A stretch of DNA of 12,236 nt, taken from CAYMUG01 sp964393575 (GTDB lineage Bacteria; Patescibacteriota; Minisyncoccia; Spechtbacterales; 2-12-FULL-38-22). The stretch lies in the NCBI GenBank assembly GCA_964393575.1, contig CAYMUG010000020.1, forward strand, positions 1 to 12,236. The letters run 5' to 3'. The position numbers and the translations under genes were made by a program. A model generated the notes under the pieces. The model searched no databases, was not told the DNA's origin, and saw only the letters and a program-made list of their open reading frames with translations. This document shows, piece by piece, positions 4,933 through 10,080 of this stretch. Each line of letters opens with the position of its first letter. Position 1 is the first letter of the stretch.

Positions 4933-7572
4933 CTACTCCGGGTTTTCTTCTCCCTCTGTTCCGTCTTCGCCTTCTCCTTCAGGCGGCAGTACCGGACCTT
5001 CTGAACCTCCTTCGTCTTCAACGGGCGGAGAGGTTTGAGGCCCTCCTACGCCCTGCAAAGGCGGATTACCCTCTCTGAGGTTAGTAAGGATGTTACTAAC
5101 CAATTGATTGTCCGGGTTATTTTCCTGAAGTGTTTCAAATTCATTAACGGCGCTTTCAGTATTTCCGAGTTCAGCATAACTCAAACCAAGATAATAACGT
5201 GCGTTTGCAAACTGGTCGTCAGCCAATGAAACTGCCTGCTCAAGAGAATCTTTCGCGTTGTTGTACTGCTCCGCTTGATATTGGTAAAGACCCAGCTGAA
5301 ACCACACGTTAGGATCAAAACGATTTTGGTTAACAATTTGTTCGGTTTGCGTGATGGCTTGTTCAAGATTGCCTAAGCGCTGATATGTGGCCGCAAGTAG
5401 AAATCTTGCTGCCGAGTAATCCGACTTTAAGTCAATAGCTTCACGCAATCGATCAACCGCTGTTTGCAGATACTCCTTCCTTTGGTTAACTAGTTCTTCC
5501 TGTTGTGCGGCACCTTGCCCGGGAGTTTGAGAAAATTGGTTAATTTGCCTCTGAGTATTATCCGCGGCGAGAACATTGACGCGTGCCTGTGCTAACGGAA
5601 GTGAAGGGTTGTTAGGATCAAGGTTGCGCGCTTCCTCATATGCCGCTATCGCCTGTTCTTCGGCTTGGTCAGCTATACCTACAAGCTGTTCATACACTCG
5701 CGCGAGCTGTGACCAGTTTTGTACTTCCCTGGGGTTCGCGTCCCTTGCGCGTTGAGCGACATTAATAGTCCTCCGCATAACTTCAGTGAAACGCTGAGAA
5801 CGCTCCTGTTGCGATAAACTTTGGTCCTGGACTATATTCCGCATCTGCAGGGTGAGTGCCTGTGTTGCTACTCTATAAGTGAAATCATCGTTGGGCGATG
5901 TTTGTATCGCGTTATCCAGAGCATTAAGTGATGCCTGAAGATCGTTGTTTGCCCTGTAGGACTCCACTGCTTGGGCGACATACACGCGTCCTATATACTT
6001 CTGCCCTACAAAGTAAAGTCCGCCGAGAGAAACACTTAAAAGTACAATAGCACTCAAAGAAATAATAAGCATCTTTTGAGGTGAATCAAGCAAGCTTATA
6101 CGCCATCGTTTAGTCCACCCCAACTGAGCCATAGAGCTTATAGCTAATCCCGCCGAGATAAAGAGAAGCAGGAATAAAACAACATTGCTCTTATATAAGA
6201 TGGCTCCGAGGGAAAGGAAAAGAGTTACACCGAAAGAAGCAAGCGCTATTCCGCGTAAAACAGAGTCATTTTCACCTTCTCTATGCTGATGCATATTGTT
6301 TACAGCAGTGCGGCCTATTCTATACAGAAACAGGAGAAGAGTACCCAAAAACGCAAAAATACCTAAAATTCCCCAAGTAGAAAGATATGTTAGTGCTGCG
6401 GAGTACCCTTGGTTAAACTGCACTCCCCAGAAGTTCGTCTGGTTTAGAGCAATAGGCCTATTCAGGGAATAGTTAAACGGAAATGTGCCGGGTCCTGTGC
6501 CGGTAACATGCCTTGCACCCTCAAGTGATTCTGTCGAAATATCCCATGTGCTTCCTAAACTTGGGCCGATTTCAGCGGGAACATTCATGAAAGTAGGTAT
6601 GTTCGGTTGAATAATAACACCTAAAGTAGCAACCATCACAATAAACAGCGGTACAACAAGAGGTCGTAAATTCGCCTCTTTTTGACGTACAGCTTTGTAA
6701 CCTACAACACCTGCAATGCCTACAAACGCAAGGCCCAAAGAAAGCCAAAGCGTCCATAGGTTAATCTGTATCAAAAATAAACCAAACAAAGCTACAAACG
6801 CCCACAGGACACCCTGTAGCGACTTATCTTTAGGCGATGCTATTAAAAGATAGGTGGTAAAGCCGACAAAAGCAACTGCCACCACAAAACCTGCTGCAAA
6901 CACAGTTCCTACCGGATTAAAGTTGGTGTTGTCTAAAAATCCGGGGAATACCATTATATCCGAAAACTGCAGCATTGTTAGAATCGCAAAAATACCTACA
7001 CCTCCGGCAAATGCGATAGCGGTGTTCTTTATCGCCTGCCGATTATTTACAACCACTACGGTTAAAATAAAGGCGAGTACATACATTGCCACCCAGAAGA
7101 AAGAGTCGGCACTGGTTCCCAGTAAGCTTACATTCTGTGCCTGCGAAAAAAGCGCGGATATTAATACGGCACCCGCAAAACCAAAAGACGCAAATAAAAG
7201 CATTTTAGGAGGAAGGGATAATTCTCCGCGGGCAAGCAGTCGCCCCAACACATATATTGTGAGAACAAGAAGAATTGCTCCCACAAAAATTTGTTTACTG
7301 AGAGCTACGGGAGAAAGAGTAAACGGGAGATAGAAAAGCGGTAAAAGCAGAACAAATGCGTAATATAAAACTTTACTAAAACTCCACTGTTTATCTGATG
7401 AAGATTGTTCTTTTTCAGAACTTTCCTTTTTACCTCCCTCAGAGCTTTCCTGATTCATTCCGAAAGATGGGGCTGTTTTCTGAACATTCTCTCCTGTTTG
7501 AATATTTCCCGCTCCTGAGGATACACCCTCCTCACCGTCACTTTTGTTTCTGTTAAATACATCTAAAATCAT
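4933..7572 (-). CDS. Wzy/O-antigen-ligase-like membrane protein with C-terminal TPR domain
   Basis: An 879-residue protein with four visible parts. Residues 1-63 are a hydrophilic, Ser/Glu/Lys-rich cytoplasmic tail. Residues about 66-520 hold many membrane helices with a large extracytoplasmic loop at about 323-390 carrying GTGPGTF (358-364) and a following helix ending STWGILG (398-404), the layout of the Wzy_C/O-antigen ligase family. Residues about 530-835 form TPR-like helical repeats (for example AARFLLAATYQRLGNLEQAI and ARYYLGLSYAELGNTESAVN), and 836-879 is a Gly/Pro/Glu-rich acidic tail. Family members transfer lipid-linked glycans to lipid A, to polymer or, in the PglL/PilO branch, to pilins. 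The histidine usually found in the HN-x-x-L segment is absent (FNQGYSAALTYL), so transferase activity is uncertain. It follows the HTH-membrane gene by 94 bp and ends at a strong terminator. The proximity to pil genes makes pilin glycosylation conceivable but unproven. Confidence 0.85.
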   Translation of the reverse strand: MILDVFNRNKSDGEEGVSSGAGNIQTGENVQKTAPSFGMNQESSEGGKKESSEKEQSSSDKQWSFSKVLYYAFVLLLPLFYLPFTLSPVALSKQIFVGAILLVLTIYVLGRLLARGELSLPPKMLLFASFGFAGAVLISALFSQAQNVSLLGTSADSFFWVAMYVLAFILTVVVVNNRQAIKNTAIAFAGGVGIFAILTMLQFSDIMVFPGFLDNTNFNPVGTVFAAGFVVAVAFVGFTTYLLIASPKDKSLQGVLWAFVALFGLFLIQINLWTLWLSLGLAFVGIAGVVGYKAVRQKEANLRPLVVPLFIVMVATLGVIIQPNIPTFMNVPAEIGPSLGSTWDISTESLEGARHVTGTGPGTFPFNYSLNRPIALNQTNFWGVQFNQGYSAALTYLSTWGILGIFAFLGTLLLFLYRIGRTAVNNMHQHREGENDSVLRGIALASFGVTLFLSLGAILYKSNVVLFLLLFISAGLAISSMAQLGWTKRWRISLLDSPQKMLIISLSAIVLLSVSLGGLYFVGQKYIGRVYVAQAVESYRANNDLQASLNALDNAIQTSPNDDFTYRVATQALTLQMRNIVQDQSLSQQERSQRFTEVMRRTINVAQRARDANPREVQNWSQLARVYEQLVGIADQAEEQAIAAYEEARNLDPNNPSLPLAQARVNVLAADNTQRQINQFSQTPGQGAAQQEELVNQRKEYLQTAVDRLREAIDLKSDYSAARFLLAATYQRLGNLEQAITQTEQIVNQNRFDPNVWFQLGLYQYQAEQYNNAKDSLEQAVSLADDQFANARYYLGLSYAELGNTESAVNEFETLQENNPDNQLVSNILTNLREGNPPLQGVGGPQTSPPVEDEGGSEGPVLPPEGEGEDGTEGEENPE

Positions 7573-7628
7573 AAGAATAAATTAAGTTAACTTGTAATAA
7601 AACGGATTGATTCGACCTTTTATTATTT

Positions 7629-7643
7629 GCAATAAGTTATTGC
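7629..7643. repeat. Short inverted repeat between the HTH and Wzy/TPR genes
   Basis: GCAATAA-G-TTATTGC, seven-base arms around one base, in the 94-bp spacer. It has no T-tract. It may be an operator or an RNA hairpin; nothing else convincing lies in this spacer. Confidence 0.4.
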
Positions 7644-7666
7644 CTGAATTAAATTACATACTCTTT

Positions 7667-8767
7667 TCATTCATCGCCTTCGCAGGAAGAGTGGTTATAT
7701 ACCATATACGTTCCGCTCTGCGTCCCGGAAGATATCTCAGGATTAATCTTTAATGCTCCTTCCTTGATTACTACCGCACTTCCATGCTTTAAGCTTAGCT
7801 CGGTTAAACCGGTGTTATCGTTTTGCACGTCGGGATTTTTAAAAACCGTATCACCGAAGACAAACACCTCTTCACAATTTGCGTGATCACTCTTCTTGTT
7901 TGTTGTGCTCTCTATAACAACTTGACGATTTGCTTTAGAAATATCACTTACAATATTACGCGCATTATTTTTGCTTATACGTAAAAAAACTGTATTACCT
8001 TTAAAATTTTCTTTTAAAAACCGGGAAGAACTGTTTAGCACCCCTCCGTTGTTGGCCTTTACAACTACAGGAGCCGGGGGTCGTCTTTCGGAATCTGTTG
8101 TATTATTTACCCCGGAGTCAGGCATAAGCTGAAAAGCATTTGTGCTGTCTGCCTGAATCCCTGACAACACCTGCCCCTCGCCCTCGGGAAACCTGAATGC
8201 GCCGAACAGACCGAAAGTAGCAACTATAATAAGAACAGCAGCGGTCATACGGAAAGTTCGCTTCCCGAACACCGACGCACCGTAATCTGAAAGTATGCCC
8301 GACACCCTGCGATAGTAATGAAATATATTTTCTATCAGACCAACAAAGATCTTTTCATTTTTCTTATTCCGGGATCGATAATATCGTTCTACTTTCTCTC
8401 TGGTTGTAAACCAGTTTCTGCCTATCTTTTTAGCCGGAAGCTTCCCCTTTCTCGCGAGCAAGCTTAAATAATCCTGACTATACGGTACATAAGTGCTTGC
8501 CTCGGCAAGTGATATAAATTCCCTGTCTTTCCCGTCCCTGCCCGGTCTTTCTTTGTCTTGTGCATAATCAGCTTGAATTTCAAGATACATACGCACACTG
8601 CTTTCGGCTGCAAACCACCTACCTTGAACTTTTTTCGCTTCAAATCTTCCCTCTCTTGCGAGAATGCTTAAATATGCGTGGTTATAACCGAATATATCAG
8701 CAAGTTCGCTTATGGGAAGATATATATCGCCTTGCTTGGTTTTATGTTTTTTGAAAAGGGAACGCAT
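7667..8767 (-). CDS. Membrane-anchored protein with two tandem excisionase/MerR-like HTH units
   Basis: A 366-residue protein I recognise only by architecture. Two homologous winged-HTH units of the excisionase/MerR type occupy about residues 15-62 and 84-131; they share the pattern Y-x-S/D-Y-L-S-x-L-A-R-x-G-[KR]-x-x-A-K-K followed by G-R-x-W-F. A basic juxtamembrane stretch leads to one transmembrane helix at about 174-191, and the remaining 175 residues are polar, Asn/Ser-rich and presumably outside the membrane, with only two cysteines (C298, C362) that could form a disulfide. This resembles the ToxR/CadC plan of a DNA-binding domain tied to an external sensor, although the HTH family differs. 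A good extended -10 promoter lies upstream, and the leader contains an 11-bp tandem direct repeat that could be its own operator. No Shine-Dalgarno is visible. It is followed by the Wzy/TPR gene, probably in the same operon. The DNA-binding role is inferred. Confidence 0.8.
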   Translation of the reverse strand: MRSLFKKHKTKQGDIYLPISELADIFGYNHAYLSILAREGRFEAKKVQGRWFAAESSVRMYLEIQADYAQDKERPGRDGKDREFISLAEASTYVPYSQDYLSLLARKGKLPAKKIGRNWFTTREKVERYYRSRNKKNEKIFVGLIENIFHYYRRVSGILSDYGASVFGKRTFRMTAAVLIIVATFGLFGAFRFPEGEGQVLSGIQADSTNAFQLMPDSGVNNTTDSERRPPAPVVVKANNGGVLNSSSRFLKENFKGNTVFLRISKNNARNIVSDISKANRQVVIESTTNKKSDHANCEEVFVFGDTVFKNPDVQNDNTGLTELSLKHGSAVVIKEGALKINPEISSGTQSGTYMVYNHSSCEGDE

Positions 8768-8783
8768 ATATGTACTATTACTT

Positions 8784-8806
8784 TATCCGATACGCTATCC
8801 GATACG
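8784..8806. promoter_or_regulatory. Tandem direct repeat, candidate operator in the HTH gene leader
   Basis: TATCCGATACG occurs at 8784-8794 and again at 8796-8806, exactly 12 bases apart. Both copies lie between the -10 box and the start codon of the gene for the protein with two tandem HTH units. Excisionase and MerR relatives bind short repeats, so autoregulation is an attractive inference. Confidence 0.55.
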
Positions 8807-8827
8807 TTAAATGGTGATGTATTTGTT

Positions 8828-8855
8828 ATTATACCACCTAATAGACACACTTAAA
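8828..8855 (-). promoter_or_regulatory. Extended -10 promoter for the HTH-Wzy/TPR unit
   Basis: On the minus strand TGGTATAAT gives a perfect -10 hexamer (8828-8833) preceded by a TGn extension. A weak -35 TTTAAG (8850-8855) stands 16 bases upstream. A start near 8821 would leave a leader of about 54 bases to the ATG at 8767. Confidence 0.7.
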
Positions 8856-8857
8856 TA

Positions 8858-8871
8858 TCCACAAATGTGGA
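8858..8871. promoter_or_regulatory. Inverted repeat upstream of the -35 (TCCACA-AA-TGTGGA)
   Basis: A perfect 6-2-6 inverted repeat just upstream of the promoter -35 box, placed where an activator could bind. Extended, each half is one mismatch from a DnaA box (ATATCCACA and TTTTCCACA against TTATNCACA), but two imperfect boxes are not an origin. Confidence 0.4.
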
Positions 8872-8938
8872 AAAGTTAAAAGTATATGCGTATATGGAAA
8901 AGCAAGTAACCAGTAATCAGTAATCTGTACAAATCCTA

Positions 8939-8996
8939 AATTCTAATATCCCTGCCTGCCGGCAGGCAGGCAGGGATTTTGATATTGTTTAGAATT
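8939..8996. repeat. Long interrupted hairpin built on the GC palindrome, copy 2
   Basis: The 20-bp palindrome CCTGCCTGCCGGCAGGCAGG is at 8951-8970, identical to 1435-1454. An extra CAGG unit shifts the best hairpin to ATCCCTGCCTGCC (8948-8960) with its complement at 8965-8977. Outside this, AATATC (8945-8950) pairs with 8981-8986 and AATTCTA (8939-8945) with 8990-8996, so the flanks are also mirrored, with small interruptions. Confidence 0.75.
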
Positions 8997-9075
8997 GAGT
9001 GTCGTTTTGAGATTAGAATTTTATAGTTTTATAACAATTTAACAATATAGCAATACAACAATTGACGATTTTTAC

Positions 9076-9175
9076 NNNNNNNNNNNNNNNNNNNNNNNNN
9101 NNNNNNNNNNNNNNNNNNNNNNNNNNNNNNNNNNNNNNNNNNNNNNNNNNNNNNNNNNNNNNNNNNNNNNNNNNN
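9076..9175. other. Assembly gap (100 N)
   Basis: Exactly 100 unknown bases, the conventional placeholder for a scaffold join of undetermined size. It starts 15 bases after a word-repeat stretch and ends one base before a 42-bp perfect palindrome, so repeats probably broke the assembly here. The linkage of the two sides rests on scaffolding. Confidence 0.97.
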
Positions 9176-9176
9176 C

Positions 9177-9218
9177 TAATGTTCAAAATTTTCGCGATCG
9201 CGAAAATTTTGAACATTA
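9177..9218. repeat. 40-bp palindrome, copy 1 (42 bp here), downstream of the Cas2-like gene
   Basis: Perfect palindrome centred at 9197/9198 with core TTCGCGATCGCGAA and arms ending in TTTTGAACATTA. Its central 40 bases are identical to 9826-9865. It begins four bases after the Cas2-like gene stop codon. No T-tract follows, so it is not an ordinary terminator. Confidence 0.9.
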
Positions 9219-9222
9219 TGAT

Positions 9223-9753
9223 TCACGCTTCTATCTCTTCTATTAAAAAAATTCTGATGTAACTTTGTATATTCAATGCGGAAGATACTTTTTGAGTGTC
9301 TTCGTATTTATCATAAGGACATACCCAAATACTTCGTTGCAGCATTTCAAATCCCATTTCTTGTAGCAAGTTTCTAAAACTGTCGCGTTCTATTTTTTTG
9401 CGCTCGGGTATATCAAATATAACCATTACCCACTTGCTGTCTTTTCGCTTTTTGTTTTCCGTTATCTTGAATTGAGCGCGTAAAACTTTTTCAGCTCCTT
9501 TTTGCGTAAGCAGAAATCCTTTTTGTTCTTTTTGTTTTGCTTCCCGTATATAGCCGTTATATTTTAAGTAATTAATCATCTGGGCAAAGCTTCTGCTTCC
9601 TTTATATTTTTGGTAGCTATTATTTAGCTTGCGCAGATCCGGTGAAAGGGCCTCACTTGTCGTGGGAGGTCTTACTGCATGAAAAGCATTCCCCACTCCG
9701 CTCGCGATTGTATATAAATCCCATAAAAATTTGTCAGTTATCGGAAGTTTCAT
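9223..9753 (-). CDS. PaaX-type winged-helix protein with Cas2-like C-terminal domain
   Basis: A 176-residue protein. Residues about 50-95 look like a winged helix (FAQMINYLKYNGYIR and LLTQKGAEKVL), and residues about 107-176 match the Cas2/PaaX C-terminal ferredoxin fold: strand KWVMVIFDIPE with D114 at the position of the Cas2 catalytic aspartate, then FRNLLQEMGFEMLQRSIWVCP. Proteins of this kind are widespread in Patescibacteria and are often auto-annotated as CRISPR Cas2, but here there is no cas1, no CRISPR array and the extra winged helix, so a transcription regulator or nucleic-acid-binding protein is more likely. Nuclease activity cannot be judged. The gene stands alone: a 40-bp perfect palindrome lies 73 bp upstream and an identical one begins four bases after its TGA stop. 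A TTGAAC-17-TATAAT promoter precedes it and no Shine-Dalgarno is visible. Confidence 0.8.
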   Translation of the reverse strand: MKLPITDKFLWDLYTIASGVGNAFHAVRPPTTSEALSPDLRKLNNSYQKYKGSRSFAQMINYLKYNGYIREAKQKEQKGFLLTQKGAEKVLRAQFKITENKKRKDSKWVMVIFDIPERKKIERDSFRNLLQEMGFEMLQRSIWVCPYDKYEDTQKVSSALNIQSYIRIFLIEEIEA

Positions 9754-9805
9754 GATTATTTACTATTATTCTTACTATTATTATTACCAATTAATTATAA
9801 ACATA

Positions 9806-9834
9806 ATTATAAACCAATTTCTTAAAATGTTCAA
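9806..9834 (-). promoter_or_regulatory. Promoter of the Cas2-like gene, -35 inside the palindrome
   Basis: On the minus strand TTGAAC (9829-9834), a 17-base spacer and a perfect TATAAT (9806-9811). Transcription would begin near 9799, about 46 bases before the ATG at 9753. The -35 box belongs to the arm of the palindrome at 9826-9865. A second TATAAT at 9794-9799 has no matching -35. Confidence 0.65.
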
Positions 9835-9865
9835 AATTTTCGCGATCGCGAAAATTTTGAACATT
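9826..9865. repeat. 40-bp palindrome, copy 2, upstream of the Cas2-like gene
   Basis: Perfect palindrome centred at 9845/9846, 20-bp arms, identical over 40 bases to copy 1. Together the two copies bracket a 607-bp segment that contains only the Cas2-like gene. Confidence 0.92.
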
Positions 9866-9917
9866 GGGTTTTAGGTTTCAACTATTGCGGGGGGTTCCGC
9901 GGGGGGCGGACAGGCAT

Positions 9918-9932
9918 AAAAATTTTGAACAT
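9918..9932. repeat. Half-site of the 40-bp palindrome
   Basis: AAAAATTTTGAACAT repeats the outer right arm of the palindrome without the CGCGATCGCG core. Another arm-only copy is at 1512-1526. Confidence 0.55.
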
Positions 9933-10017
9933 AAAATTATATTTTGAAGTTTGAGTCATACGAGTTTATTGCCCTGCTGAGTCAAAGATAAACTAACATC
10001 CAAACAAAAATTGATAT

Positions 10018-10053
10018 AAAAAACGGCTAAAGCTTACGCTTTAGCCGTTTTTT
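10018..10053 (-). terminator. Rho-independent terminator after the S74 gene
   Basis: A 16-bp perfect stem with CGGCTAAAGC as its GC-containing part and a four-base loop (10034-10037). On the minus strand the stem ends in a run of six T. It lies about 27 bases after the S74 gene stop and could work in both directions. Confidence 0.9.
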
Positions 10054-10080
10054 TGGTTTTTACGTATTACGTATTACTTA

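Larger units (their letters stand above)
8768..9222. other. Gene-free spacer between the HTH gene and the Cas2-like gene
   Basis: It contains, from left to right, the HTH gene leader with its direct repeat and promoter, the inverted repeat, word repeats (CAGTAATCAGTAATC near 8911-8925), the GC-palindrome hairpin, an A/T-rich stretch of CAATT/AACAAT words at about 9030-9070, the N gap and the first 40-bp palindrome. I see no coding region or RNA gene in the readable part; what the gap hides is unknown. Confidence 0.7.
9754..10080. other. Gene-free spacer between the S74 gene and the Cas2-like gene
   Basis: It holds the terminator of the S74 gene with TACGTATTACGTATTAC word repeats next to it, a pair of TGAGTCA words (9952-9958 and 9978-9984), a palindrome half-site, a G-rich stretch at about 9889-9909, the second 40-bp palindrome, and the Cas2-like gene promoter and leader. 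I find no coding or RNA gene in it. Confidence 0.7.

Noticed and set aside
6854..7333. 159-residue plus-strand open frame
   Set aside because: Antisense to the membrane helices of the Wzy/TPR gene, with no recognisable domain.
8858..8871. Replication origin from DnaA-like boxes
   Set aside because: Only two imperfect boxes, no dnaA/dnaN neighbours and no clear unwinding array.
9223..9753. A CRISPR-Cas locus because of the Cas2-like domain
   Set aside because: No cas1 or other cas gene and no regularly spaced repeats are visible; the protein has an extra winged helix and fits the PaaX-like branch. The gap prevents absolute exclusion.
9889..9916. GGACAGGCA shared with 23-31, and the nearby G-rich stretch, as a repeat family or G-quadruplex
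   Set aside because: A nine-base match is too short to support a family, and the G-runs are interrupted by TTCCGC with no four-run pattern.
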